Source of the DNA: Akebia trifoliata
Lineage: Eukaryota > Streptophyta > Magnoliopsida > Ranunculales > Lardizabalaceae
NCBI GenBank assembly: GCA_017979445.1
Contig: CM030711.1
Coordinates: 6,913,221 to 6,977,220 of the forward strand
Reading direction: 5' to 3'
DNA length: 64,000 nucleotides
Of this stretch, positions 11,459 to 23,722 are shown piece after piece. The number at the start of each line of letters is the position of its first letter. The first letter of the stretch is position 1. The notes below the pieces were generated by a model, which searched no databases, was not told the DNA's origin, and saw only the letters and a program-made list of their open reading frames with translations. The translations under genes were made by a program, and so were the position numbers.

Positions 11459-13534
11459 TCTATTTATATTACAAAAGTAATTCTCATCGGATAGTCTCTT
11501 CGTTCATCACACACAAGACATAAACAAGAAAGAATCAAACTATGAAAAGGAACCAAACACGAACTATATGCCCATAGGTTGGGAACAGAAGCTACCACCT
11601 CAATGCAATTCAATTTAAGGTTAAAATATGAAAAAAAAAAAAGTTGGACAATTTCTTATGAGTTGAAAATATTTATTTTAAATTAATTAATGATTAACAT
11701 ACCCTCAAATGAATTTCTGGATTCAAATAATTGTTTGCAATTCAAAATTTAAAAATGGGCAACCCAACTTTAGAGGAAGCTGAACTAGGTATTTATTTAT
11801 CTTTTAATGAAAATGTTCGTAGCAATTTGCATATTAATTAACAAGCCAAATGCATTCAAAATATTTTTTAATCTAAAATTAATATTTAAAATTTTTAACT
11901 TATAGACAGACAATGCAGAAACTATTTTTTCATCAAAACACCCTACAACTACTATAATTAAGTGCTTTTAGACCTAGAGAAGTACTTCCTTGAACACAAT
12001 CATCGAAAATCGATTCGTGATTGTGACTCTTATAGAAGTGATTTTATGAAAGTGCTTTTAAAAGATGTGATTTATAAATTTATTTTTATACACAATGAAC
12101 ATATTTAAATTATGCGAAAAACATTAAAATTGTCGACTTGACCACTTTTTCATAGAATCTCTCTTATTGAAACTTGCTTTTTGTAGTAAAATATTTTAAA
12201 ATCTCTTTTCGATGAAGAAGGACATGAACAGCTGCATTGGACGATTCCATGCTTTCTCAAGTAGTTTTAGACTAATTGTCTCACTCTTTAGACTGCTTTA
12301 CATTGCAAGTAATCATTGTTGTTTTGGCATCCCACCCACCACCACCATACATCAAACTAAGAGCTAGTGAACAGCTTTTGTTTTTTCTTGCTTCCACTGT
12401 GCAAAGTCTCCAAATTTAAAACATCTTTAACAGTACAAATCCAATCTGTCTCACAATGTCCTAAACCTGTTCATTCCATACTTTTCCATCACCTTTATTT
12501 TTTAAAATTTACATAAAATAATACATGTACATGAGTTGGAATTTTTTGATTCATCATCCTTTACTTAACCCAAATATTAGGGAGGACAACATGTATCATA
12601 TTTGACCATTAAATTCCATCATAGTTGTAATTTTTATAACGTATCTGTTTTTTATTTTTTATTTTTATATATAATATCTAAATCCTCATTGTGAATAACA
12701 TCATATATATTAAGATTATGCCACAAACAATCAAGAACTAACTCCACTGCTTTATTCACATTAATTTGTACAATTATATATCTTATAATGTAACGCAACA
12801 CTTAAGTTATGATGATCTAGATAGAAAGAAAGTTAGCCTAATAAGCAATATAACTTCCTTTTCTTTGACCATAATTGCAAGGTAAGTTCTCAATCAATAT
12901 TCTTGGTAGTTCTTGAGGTAGCAATATAACTTGAATGCTGATACAACTATTATAATTTATTTAAACCTTGTTCTTTGATCATTTCTCATGAAGTTTACAA
13001 AAAATTTATATCAATTGAACTTCGACGCTCGAGTCATGATAAACTAGATAGAAAGAAAGTAATACTACTAAGCAATATAATTTGAATGTTGGTATAACTA
13101 TTACTGTTTATTTAAGTTTTGTTCTTTAACCATTTCTCATGAAGTTTACAAAAAGTTTATATATTTTATGGGGGATAATTCTCACTCCCAAGCTTTCATA
13201 AGGGCTTAGACATATATTTTATTCTTAATTTTTATATATAATTATGGTTCACACTCTCTAAAAGATTTATATTTTGTTAAAGGATTTTCCCCCTTTTCTC
13301 ACTTATATGTTATCATTGCGGGAGGAAGTAGAACAATTGTTGCATGAATTGAACTCAGATACTTGGATCATACTTAACTATTTATCTTGTGTTAGGATCT
13401 CAGATTATGTTCAAGTCAAGTGACACATGGCATTGATATATAAAAAAAAATGTTGACTCACATTTACCTCGATGCATAATTGTTTATTTTGTTAACCAAC
13501 CAACTATTTCAAAATAATGATCTGTTGGAGAAGG

Positions 13535-13605
13535 GGAAAACTATAAATATAAGAGGGTCATAGGACTTAAATGGGGTATGACATACTCGAGAGTGGAGGA
13601 AAATG
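13535..13605. repeat. Dispersed repeat fragment, matches the 59.0-kb LTR-like block inverted
   Basis: The phrase 'cataggacttaaatggggtatgac..actcgagagtggaggaaaatgtacactca' is the reverse complement of 59015-59085. It is a short fragment of the same repeat. Confidence 0.5.
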
Positions 13606-13838
13606 TACACTCATTATATTTTTTTCACCATTGTTGGCATCATCATCAAATTTGTTAAAACCTTATCTAAGATCCTTTACCTAGATTTTTATAGCTATCA
13701 AGTAAATATATGTGACCCATTTGTCAATGATCTTTATTGCAAATTAGCAAATCAGCTTAATCGATTTTTTCTTAGTTTAACCCATTATTTTTTATTGAAT
13801 AATATCCTAATATAATTATAGAATAATGTCATTATTGT

Positions 13839-13932
13839 TGGGCTAAGACCTATAATTTAGTTGGTTTGATGCATTGCAAAGCAACTTTGAGGTCGAGGGT
13901 TCAAGTCCGGTTTACTCATTTAAAAAAAAAAA
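13839..13932 (+). mobile_element. Possible second tRNA-derived SINE type
   Basis: A-box-like TAATTTAGTTGG and B-box GGTTCAAGTCC are followed by a short body and an A12 tail at about 13921-13932. The start 'ttgggctaagac' also begins a more decayed sequence at 39758. Too diverged to be a functional tRNA. Confidence 0.5.
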
Positions 13933-14659
13933 ACATCATTATTGAACTTCAATCTCAAATATTTATAATTGATTAAACAAATCTTATCCTTCTATTCATA
14001 TTTGCCAAGAATCCCATCCTCCCTTATTAAAAATTTGTTTTGACCCGATTTTACCATCTCAATCCAAGATCTTTTAGCCCTATTTTTGTTCTTTTAAAAT
14101 TTTCAATTTGTATATTTTTTTAATTGACAGTAATCAATCTTTGTCAAACATGTTCTAATTGTCTCAACTGAATTCATTTTAATTAATTTATTACATATTA
14201 AAATTATCCATATATTTATTTAAATTAACTAATTTTTTTAAAAAAAAATTCTTATCTTCCAAGTCATCCATTTCACTTCTTGCTAACTAACATCATATAT
14301 GATCTAACTTGGTAGATCTTTACTCTTAGATATTTCTATTGGGTTGAACTTAGATTGGGTGCACCATAGGTTACTTTGTGTGTGTTTGAAGCTTGTGGAA
14401 AAGTTTCTACAGTGAAAGGACATGAACCTTGACCGTGACCTATAATGGCTCACGTACAGGCTGTTAAGATCCATCAATTTTTATACAATTAGTCATGAAA
14501 GGACTGCACTCCTATTGGTGGATTCTTTGAAGGACACGTGCATTAAATTCCAATTCATTGAACCAACCTCCCTTCTGTCAAATCCAGCTAGCCAATCAAA
14601 TATCTAACTCAACAGTTCATGATCTAATGATATCGGGCCCACTCCAAATATTTGATTCG

Positions 14660-15525
14660 TTAGGGATGTTTGGTTCGGATTTTAAATCTTGATTCTCGAT
14701 TCTAATTATAAATTGTCAAAAATTAGATTATAGAAATTGATTTTTAAAATTCAAAATCTTGTTTGATTAACATTATTTTTGAAAATTAATTTTTAGAGAA
14801 AAATTTTCCCAATTACACTTCTTAAAATTGATAATAGGAGTAAAAATACATGTCCCACAAATTAAAGATAATAGATTTAAAAAATAATAATAATAAAAAA
14901 ATGAAAGATTTTTGAAAATATGATGATCTTTTATTTTTATTTTAAAAATTATTATTGTTGTTGTTGTTGTTATTATTAATAGTTATAATTATATATAACT
15001 ATATATTAATATTAATTATTATTATTATGATTGTTGTTTTTGTTATTATTATTATTATTATTACTATTGTTGTTAATTATAAATAATTATAATTATATTA
15101 ATAACAAAGGTATTCAAATTTACGTCTGATTAGGGGGACCGGATGACTTAGGGTCGGAACCAAGGAATATGGGACCTTCCCTCAAACATGTGCAACGCCC
15201 ACAGATCACAAACACCGGGTAAGTGGGGGAACACCCTCACAGATAGTTCCAAGGAAATATTGCTCATGTTGGGTATCGAAAACACAACCTATGTATTATT
15301 AGTTATTATTGTTATTGTAAGATGTATTTCAAGATAGTCATAAGTGATTAAACTGTTGAATCAAGAGAAACAACCTAGGAATTATTTTTGATTTTCCATG
15401 ATTTTGGTTCTTGATTATGAAAAAATTAGATTGATAATTTGAATCAAATGATGCATTGGATTCTAAAATCTTATTATAAGCTAGAATCAGATTCTAGAAT
15501 CCGAACCAGACCCTCCCTTGATCTT
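14660..15525. mobile_element. TIR element with GGTTCGGATT ends and an inner foreign segment
   Basis: The left end GTTTGGTTCGGATTTTAAATC and the complement of the right end, GTCTGGTTCGGATTCTAGAATC, form inverted termini. The inside is ATT/GTT-rich. A compositionally distinct GC-richer stretch at about 15110-15300 (GGGGGACCGGATGAC...) looks like a fragment of another repeat inserted within. Confidence 0.55.
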
Positions 15526-15654
15526 GCAAACTACAACTATTGTTCTAGATGAATTGTCAGATACATGCAATATATTATTATGATAGTTCAAGATCCACTA
15601 AATAACATTTTTGGACAATATCATTGGACATCAATTTACAATGAATCATGATTT

Positions 15655-15880
15655 TCTAACTGTACCTCTGACAAACTCCTCCCAAACTCTCCTAACGGGA
15701 TTGTGCATATAATCATAGATTTTTTTTTCTCAAGATACAAAATTATACTTATTTATGGAAATGTGCAGTTTTGTATCCTAAGAAAAAATACCTACGATTC
15801 TATGCATAACCACGTCAGGAGAGTTTGGGGGGGGAATTCATCGGGAGAGGGAGGGAGAGTCATTGTGTCATTATTCATTT
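15655..15880. mobile_element. Foldback MITE of the CTCGAGATACA family
   Basis: Arms AAACTCTCCTAACGGGATTGTGCATATAATC and the complement of GATTCTATGCATAACCACGTCAGGAGAGTTT flank a centre with TTTCTCAAGATACAAAATTATAC. The open frame 15703-15897 is just this foldback. Confidence 0.6.
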
Positions 15881-15887
15881 ATAATAG

Positions 15888-16051
15888 GCCATGTTAACTC
15901 CTGTGGTGCATACGTTAAAGTGCAATAAATACATCTTGAAAACTAGAATTTATATAAAAAATATCCTTAAAAGGTGTCTATTTTTAATATCAAAATATCC
16001 GTATTTATTGCAGTTTAACATGTGGCGTTAGGCATACATTAGTAAAACCCT
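15888..16051. mobile_element. Foldback MITE of the GTGTGCCYTAAGG family, copy 3
   Basis: The left arm ACGTTAAAGTGCAATAAATAC is mirrored by GTATTTATTGCAGTTTAACATG; the right end TAGTAAAACCCT matches the other copies. Confidence 0.65.
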
Positions 16052-17154
16052 ATAATATAATATGTCGTGGGCATGACAGAATATCCCAAAACCATTCTTA
16101 TTTGAAGAAAAATTAAATTCAACAAACAGGGACCCATGTCACTCAATCAATGACATGTGAGAGTACATTGTCAACCTGGGACCCATGTTTCGATATGTTT
16201 AGTGGGTCCTCTCTAAAAGCCCTTGATGATGGTCAACATTGGTTAGTGAGCAAAGAAGGAGGAACACCAGATTAACAAAATTTATGGGCACGTGCCTCAC
16301 ATATGTTGCCTACCCGACAATGTTATTTAATATTCTTTTAATGATTTATTAAAATAGCAAAACTACAGTGTAACCTTTCCTTCATTCACTAAAACCTCGA
16401 GATGGGTAATAGATTGTGATTAACTCCGGATTAAAAGATTTTTCTACGATGCCATTCCTTAAAATAGTTTCTTTCTTGTATTCTCTTTATATGTTTCTCA
16501 TAATCCTTAAAGATTTCGTGTATTCTAGTTGTCAATTAGATGGGTTCAAATAAAATTTGAGGAATTATTCTTTTTCTTGATGAGGAATTCAAGTTGAGAT
16601 TTGATCTTACCCTCATTTTTAAGAATCTCGAGGTGACATTTGTGTACTTATTTCGAATTAATTGCACATTTTCCCCATACATAAAGAATCAAATAAAAGG
16701 GAAAAATATTACATAAAAAAAAAAATGAGTAGAAAGAATAATTGTAGTAAATTCATATTATCATCGTGACAATGGAAATACAGGTTCTAAGGATAATGAA
16801 GGAAGTTTTCATTACAAAAGAAAAATATGTAGCAAAATACATGGCAATATCTGTGAGGGTTTAGCAATTGGTTTGGGTTGCACATCAAAATTTTGATGAG
16901 GGAAAAATAATTGTAATCTAGCAACAATCAACGTAATAGATTCAATTTAAAATTATCTTGCTTTGTGAAAATTTCATTTCCCGAAAACACAAAAATAATT
17001 TTTTGACAGTAACGGGTAAATCTCATTTTGTTTTTCTTGCAAAGAAGTGATGAATCAAATGTAAACCAATGGTATTTTCATAATAAATTAAAAAAAAAAA
17101 ACTTATTTTGAATCAAACATGTTTATAATATAATCCAAAATTAGGATCTTTGAA

Positions 17155-17310
17155 AGGTCAAAATTACGTCCCCCCCTCCCCCTCCCAGAATCGTAGATCA
17201 TTTGCATCGAGAGGTAAATCTTGTTATTGTGTATCCTAAGGTAAATGATCTACGATTCTATCATGGGAGTGTATGTTAGAAGGGGGTGTCCGATTATCAT
17301 GACTCATAAA
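17155..17310. mobile_element. Foldback MITE of the CTCGAGATACA family
   Basis: Inverted arms AGAATCGTAGATCATTTGC and GTAAATGATCTACGATTCT flank 'tcgagaggtaaatcttgttattgtgtatcctaag'. The outer ends are C-rich and G-rich respectively. Confidence 0.6.
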
Positions 17311-17324
17311 TATAACAATTTTGG

Positions 17325-17505
17325 ATTTTGTTAATGCGTGTATGCCTCAAGGGCAGATCTTAAGATGCATTTAGAACACCTTGGAAATATGCATTTAAGG
17401 GTATTTTTATAAGAACTTTTTTTTTTTTTTTTTTAATGATTATTTTAGGTAGTAAAATAAATTTTGGAGGTGTATTTAAAGCATCTTAATGTGTGCTATT
17501 AGGTA
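17325..17505. mobile_element. Foldback MITE of the GTGTGCCYTAAGG family, copy 4
   Basis: The arms 'gttaatgcgtgtatgcctcaagggcagatcttaagatgcattta' and 'taaagcatcttaatgtgtgctattaggt' pair imperfectly around a T16 run. The next element begins at its right end. Confidence 0.55.
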
Positions 17506-17506
17506 A

Positions 17507-18011
17507 GAGTGCAACTTGGTTCGGTTTGAGGTCAAATTGGAATTGAACTAACATAGGTCGGTTCCACTAAATAAGAATCAGAACTGAACCAAGTTCCATT
17601 AAAACCAAACCAACCCAAACTAAACTAAAGTCGGTTTGGTTCGGTTCGATTTTACGAATTGCTAATATTTTATAAATTATAAGCAATATTTTTTAATAAA
17701 AAAATAAACATATAATAAATATAAAATTTCATACAATAATAACTAAGTTCCATAAAAAATCACTAATCTATGTCCTAACTCATAAAATAATTCATAATAA
17801 TTATTATATACATATTTATTTATTGCATAAGAATTCAATTCTCGGTTTGGTTCGATTCTATACAAACTTGATTCGAGAATCAAATCAAATTGACTAGTTC
17901 TCCATTTTTGAAACTCGGTATCAAACAGCAACTTGTTCCAAACCGAACCAAACCACTTCAAAGCTATCAATTTGGTTCGATTCTCAGTTTGAACTTGACT
18001 AAGTTGCACCC
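17507..18011. mobile_element. GGTTCGGTT-rich inverted-repeat element, copy 2
   Basis: The ends GAGTGCAACTTGGTTCGG and AAGTTGCACCC match copy 1 at 98-1096. At about 505 bp it lacks the GA-rich centre of copy 1. The open frame 17743-18009 on the minus strand is repeat sequence. Confidence 0.65.
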
Positions 18012-18103
18012 ATAATATTAAGTAGTATAATTTTGGATCTCATCTAATGAAATATTATTTATAGGGATGTTTATGATAGGGTGTAATTTTATTTTGAAGT
18101 ACT

Positions 18104-18312
18104 GATAATCTAAATTAGTCATGTGGCAACTCAATCAACTTACTTGACGTGACAGGCTTGCAAATTGTAGATGTGTCCTCTTCGAGACGTAGAACTACGA
18201 TTCCCCATAAAAAGTGAAACTCTGGATCTCGAAGAGAGCACGTCTATAATTTTCAAGCTTGTCACGTCACATAAGTTGATTGAGTATGTCACGTGCCAAA
18301 TCAGATTATCAC
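18104..18312. mobile_element. Foldback MITE with ACGTG-bearing arms
   Basis: TGATAATCT termini and arms CTCAATCAACTTACTTGACGTGACAG and its near mirror CTTGTCACGTCACATAAGTTGATTGAG flank a centre with TCTTCGAGACG and TCTCGAAGAG. It contains CACGTG at 18290-18295 and TGACGTGAC near 18145, words that resemble ABRE/G-box elements. Confidence 0.7.
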
Positions 18313-19074
18313 AATTTTTTAGTTGGGAGCCTGCCTAAACCCACACACTTAATCTTAAAAATAAAAAAAAACCTAAATATAATTACATTTATTATTAATT
18401 TTACTGATGTACGAATAATTTTGAAAACGTGGGTATTATGGTAATCTGTCTTGATATGCGTTATGGGATTAACTTTTACGCCGTTCGATGAATGACGGAA
18501 AATTTATTTAAAATATTTTCTTCCTTTGGTGGGTACGAAATTACGACTTAAGGCGTACGAGATTATATTCTACTAATTTCTTTATTGATAACGGCGTTTA
18601 TTCCTTCCGTTGGAAATTAAAGTGAGTTTTTGGGGTTTGTGGACTTAGCTGTGGGTCCGGATCACATGGAGCATCTGCTGAGAAGACCAAACAAGGAACA
18701 GCATTTGGCCCCTATCCCACTGCTTTATGAATCTTATAAGTGGATTTACTAGAATACCCTTAAGAATTTCATAAATGAAAAATCATGTCAAGTAGAACAA
18801 ATAGGTCAGCTGCCCCATCATTGGAGATGTACAACTATTATCAATTTACATCATCAATGGGGTCATCTTTGAAGAAGGAAGATCACACCCATCTATTCAA
18901 TTTTGTCCTTTGTGATCTCTAGATGGGACCCATCAATGGATCATACACATGCAGGTATCAATCACCCACATTTAGATAGAGAGAGAGAGAGAGAGTTTAT
19001 TGTGTCACACCAAATTTTCTCTAAGACACCAGCTCTTCTTATCTTAAGTGTCACCAATACAGGAATTATCAAGA

Positions 19075-19260
19075 TGATGTCGTGATAATCTGATTAGAAG
19101 AAACATATTCCATCTTTATGAGGTTGATGTGACAAGTGCACAGAATCATTGATATTTTTCTTTGGGATACACAAGAAAAAGATTTACAATTCTGTGCAGT
19201 TATCACGTCAACTATGTATAGGTCGTGTATGTTTTAATGAGTCATTTTATTATTGATCTT
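19075..19260. mobile_element. Foldback MITE of the CTCGAGATACA family
   Basis: Arms TGACAAGTGCACAGAATCATTG and the complement of CAATTCTGTGCAGTTATCACGTCA flank TTTTTCTTTGGGATACACAAGAAAAAG, the family centre in its clearest form. The left end has TCGTGATAATCTGATTAG. Confidence 0.6.
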
Positions 19261-20529
19261 AGAAAGATAAATAAAAACTTAGGACAATTGGATTTTTTGT
19301 TTATAATTCAAGCATTTTTTCTTCAATCGATGAGATTCAATATATGGTAATATATATTCTAGTATTCTATAATAGATTTACGATAGGTATTTAAGATATG
19401 GGCAAACCTCGGTAAAGATACAAGATATCAAATAATTAATTACAATAATTATATGAATAACTAAATCTAATTTTGAAGAACTTATGAATGAACTAGAAAA
19501 CATTAGAAACAAAGTTAAAAAAAGCACTTGTGTTATAATTCGACAATTGCCAACTTTTCTTTAACTTTCTTTCTCGACCATGCTTTCATTTTTATAAATA
19601 AACCTTTTAGATCGTGAAGATATTCATGGTCTGCATGATTGTAGAGAAGTAGTTATCAATGAAATATGATTTTTTTATTTTTTTTCCTAAATCGTGAATG
19701 AAAAAATTCTTTGAAAATGTCACAATAATGATTTTAGTTTTTGGGCTTGGAGGTAATAATCATATGAGAGATTTGGAGAATACATTATTTGAAGAGAAAA
19801 ATTATTATGATTTAGAAAAAATGCACAATTATACAAATGAAAATCATATTTTCAAAGTAAAATCATTTTTCATGCACTCATACAAACCTTTAATAGTAGA
19901 GAGTAGGGTGAAAAATGGTTACTTGCATTGCAAAATTATATTTAGTTTTATAATTTGATGTTTTATAAAAGAGTTAGTGAGGCAATATAGACTCTCAATC
20001 CAATGCATGTGGGTCATGTGTGGCTCAAATCGTCATGTGGAGTGAGATGGGTCTATAAAATATTATTTTGAATTTTAAGCCCAATCAAATTTAGTAGGCC
20101 AAGAAAGAAGAAAAGGAGAGAAAAGATGAGGGACGAGGACTGTCACTTTCATCATTAATTCAACCATCTCCCACTCTTTGTCATCTTTATCATTATTTCA
20201 ACACATCACCATCTCTCAATGGGGACATAAACCTTAACTTTTTCTCAAACTCCAAGGTTTTTACTTCTTAAATAGACTTAGAAACTATACACAAAAGCAA
20301 TTGCTTTGGGTTGGATTAGAATAGAATATCACCAAGTTTGGCAATAATGAAAGAAGGAATAAAAAGTTAAGGCTAATGGCTTACTTTCTTGTTGTTAGGT
20401 TTTGTGAATTTGTGCCCTCACACTTGTTAAAAAAACTCAAAATCCACATTCCAATGCCACCTATGTGAAGGTTAAATTTGTAGATCACGCGGCAATTATT
20501 GTAGCTAAATGGGTCACATATGCATTTTA
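19261..20529. other. AT-rich intergenic sequence
   Basis: No gene recognised. The small open frame at 19698-19958 has no domain or homology I can name and is in low-complexity AT-rich sequence. Confidence 0.5.
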
Positions 20530-20664
20530 GAGAAAGTTAATTTATAATTTTTTATTTATTAAATTTATTTTTAATGAGTTCAGTAACTCGATTCTAGAAG
20601 ATATTGAATCCGGGTCTCTGGTATCATTACCTAAAAACTTTATCAACTAAATTAATTGGCACAT
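20530..20664 (-). mobile_element. tRNA-derived SINE, copy 2
   Basis: On the minus strand it reads TGCCAATTAATTTAGTTGATAA, then CCCGGATTCAATATC and TTACTGAACTCATTAAAAATA. This is collinear with the copy at 10136-10260, including the diagnostic tail TGAACTCATTAAAAATA. The A-box and B-box have decayed. Confidence 0.65.
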
Positions 20665-20832
20665 GCAAAAGAAGTCGATCTACTATTTTTAGAGTATTAA
20701 AAGTATTTTTTACAAATCCTCTATTAACTTTTTATTTTCAAATTATTATCGAATATTTTTTGAACTTTTGTTGGTTCTCAATATGATGTTCGAGATTTTT
20801 TTTTTTCTCTCAATTCCTTTCTCTTTTCTCTT

Positions 20833-20873
<41 letters not shown>

Positions 20874-21889
20874 AGAAGTGATCCCTTATTCTTCAATATT
20901 TCTTAGAGTAATTGGATAATATATGTGATTGAAATTATAAACCAATAATTTTCATCGCATTCTATTTTTAGTTTTGAAATTCTTGTAAAAAATATTTTCG
21001 TTCTAAGTGAATGGTCATTAGAGCTCGAACAACCCATTCACATCTACCCTCATCTCGAGCCATATCCTCAATTCTAGCATACAAACTACTATCCACTTCA
21101 ATTTGACTCCCCTTTGGCTATTTGTCAACTTTCAACTACGAAAAATAATTTACCTTTTTAACGAAATAACAATTTATATTTGGCTTGCAAACCCTCAGCC
21201 TTAACATACCTTAATTGCACTATTGATTGGTTGTTGAACATTGTCCATCAACAAAGTTGTTTGAAGCAAGCTTATATACCAAGGGTATTGATTAGGTGGG
21301 TACGAGTTACATGCATACGTAACTATAAGATAATACGAAGTTAAATTATGGTGCAATGTTGTTATTGGTTTTCTTGTACATGTCCAAATCATCTCAATAG
21401 ATTTTTCGGTGATTAGTTCAGTCCTTCTGCCCTATTAAAATGATGCAATATTGTTATTGGTTTGCTTGTACATGCTCAAATCATCTTAATGGATTTTTCT
21501 ATTAAGACCAACCCTTAAACTCTATTATCTGTCGCAAAAATCTTGAATCCTCATTTTCAGGTGATTGGATTCTCCTTGAATGAAATGTTCTCAAACTTGG
21601 CTCCAATTCCTATAGGGAGATAGGAGCTTCATGGATAGACCTTGGCTACAAGAATAAAGTTGTCTAAGGCATTTTTATCCATTACAGAGGTTAAATAGAT
21701 TCTACTCAACCTCGAGCCCCATATCTACTTTTATAGTAAAGGGTTTTGTGGATTATGACATGTTAGAAGGGAATAGAGTTTCTAGACAAATTTAATGCTG
21801 AAGGCTCATCCTAATCAACATTTATCCCAATTATTGAAGTGGGCAACATGTATCCTCTCATAATGCATGTTAAAAGAACTTGATAATTT
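20665..21889. other. AT-rich intergenic sequence
   Basis: An (AT)n microsatellite is at about 20836-20871. The phrase 'aatRttgttattggtt..cttgtacatg..caaatcatctcaatRgattttt' occurs twice (21355-21400 and 21448-21500), a local direct repeat. No gene is seen. Confidence 0.5.
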
Positions 21890-22450
21890 TGTTGAGGCAC
21901 CCCTTTGGATTTTGGTAAAAATTAAAGTTATTCCCTGGATTTTCAAACTGATGACATACCCCTTTAATGGTGGTCTTGCGTAATGACTAATTTAAAATGA
22001 TTGAAATGCCCTCAGATTCTATCTCTTGCCAAAAAAATAACCCTCAATATTTCCATCTAAACCCATTGTCTTCGACTCTAAGGCAATCTCATCTTTAACC
22101 GATGATCTTTACCCCCCTCTTGCAAAAACTATCGATGTTCTTGCTGTAAACCTGTCATCGTTAATCTCCCCCCAAACCCTATTTTGTTCTTAAGGTTTCG
22201 AAAGAGATTTAATCTTTGGGTTGAAGACGGGTTAATATTTTACCTTAGAAATTAAAGTGATTGTCAAAAATGGATTTTTTTTTGAGAAAAATGGAGTTCT
22301 TGGCAAGAAATTGAAGATGAGGGCATTTTGATTATTTTTTAATAGTCTCTGAAAAAAAATTGAACATTAAGAGTATATAACCAATTTGAAAATTCAGGGG
22401 GTATCTCTAATTTTTACCAAAATCTGGAGTGGTATCTCAAAATTACCCTA
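21890..22450. mobile_element. Foldback element of about 560 bp
   Basis: The left end 'cacccctttggattttggtaaaaattaaagttattccctggattttcaaa' pairs with the right end 'ttgaaaattcagggggtatctctaatttttaccaaaatctggagtggta'. The inside holds a decayed, formerly paired region. No coding capacity. Confidence 0.65.
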
Positions 22451-23493
22451 TAAAACTTCTTAAAAAAAAAAGAAATTCACTTTTGACTAAAGACATGCTT
22501 CATCGACATTTCAAATGTAATTATAGAGTTGTAGCTGGCAATATTATTGAACCTCATGGGATGCCGATGTTGGGTATTCAGTGCTCCTCTCTGACCAGTT
22601 TCTTATCTGTATAAGAACCTTCTACCACTTTTATAGAACAAGTGGACTAAGAAAATAAGCCAAAATATGATATAGTACTCATGCAGGTACATGACCCACA
22701 ACTCACATCACTGTCTCCATTAGATGTGTACGATTCCCAAATCACAACATCAGAAGCTTGATAGGGTTTATGATACCAAATCCAAAACCTATTAAAAACG
22801 ATTGGACGGACGTCCACTAAGGTGGTGTCTAACCCATAATAAGATTTTTCAAAAATTAAGTGGTTAACTTGTCCTTTTCAACGCATTCTAAATAGTTTTC
22901 ATTTTCATTGTTAGGCCCTCTATTTAAGGAGTGAGTTCTTTTTGACTAAGGGTCTAGTTGTTATTTGCATGATCAAAGGGACCCACAAACCAATCAATGT
23001 CTTTTACATACTTAACCAATGGCTGGGCCAAGCACACCAACCTGATTGGCCATCACAGAACCTAACATTAATTAATCACCAAGAGCACTCTTTGAAATAA
23101 AATGGATAAATGTGAAGAAAGAAACAAAGAACAATGGAGAATGAGAGAGAGATGGGTTGCTTCTGCCCATATGTTTTTCTTATTAGTTTCCAACAACTTA
23201 TAAACATATTCACACCTCTCGTAAGAAGCTACAACTCTTCATCTCCACTTCTTGCAATCTTATAGAGCCATAAGAACTGATATTAATACCCATTCCAAAG
23301 TCCTTTAATAGCCTAAAATTCCCTATATAATTTGATTATTATTAAATAAAAACCTAACTTCCAACTTAGGAGAAGATGAAAAATTAACTAAAACAGACCC
23401 ATTTCCATGTATAATCTGGCAAGACACTCCACCACCACCAAGACACACAACCAACAAACTAGAGCAAAATTAAAAGGCATAATTAAGCTTAAT
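22451..23493. other. Intergenic and 3' flank of the HIPP gene
   Basis: No repeat or gene is recognised. The part next to 23494 should contain the HIPP 3'UTR; no canonical AATAAA is evident close to the stop. Confidence 0.5.
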
Positions 23494-23722
23494 TTACATG
23501 ACATTGCAACTATTGGTGTTCTCATCACTGAAGAAATGGGTGTAGTTGTCGGCCGGTGGCGGTGGCATTGCGCCTCCAGGGTAGTAGTTAACAGCTGCTG
23601 GTGGCCGAGCGTACATCATCGGATGGAACCGTTCATTCCCATTCGCACGTTGTTGATTCATCATCATCGCCAAGTATTGTTGTTGCTGTTGTTGTTGTTG
23701 CTGCTGCTGCTGCTGCTGCTTG
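23494..23722 (-). other. Frame-B tail of the HIPP gene: poly-Gln, conserved C-terminus and CaaX box
   Basis: After the CAG/CAA run this frame encodes [18 protein letters not shown], then a Tyr/Pro-rich segment, HFFSDEN and SCNVM followed by TAA at 23494-23496. This kind of ending is what I expect for the HIPP33/34 branch, so it is very likely the true C-terminus. The frame used by the HMA domain instead reads the same tract as Ala and Thr codons and stops at 23633-23635. The junction on the minus strand reads CAG-CAA-CAG-CAA, one extra G, then CAG repeats. Confidence 0.8.

Larger units (their letters stand above)
12225..19000. repeat. Segmental duplication, unit 2
   Basis: This is the counterpart of 6430-10900, expanded by many insertions, including those at 14660-15525, 15655-16051, 17155-17505 and 17507-18312. 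Within it, 'agatagaaagaaagt...aagcaatataac..gatg..gataca(taa)ctatta' is repeated at 12810-13000 and 13030-13180. The matching block at 18660-18950 holds 'cataaatgaaaaatcatgtcaagtagaaca'. Confidence 0.55.
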
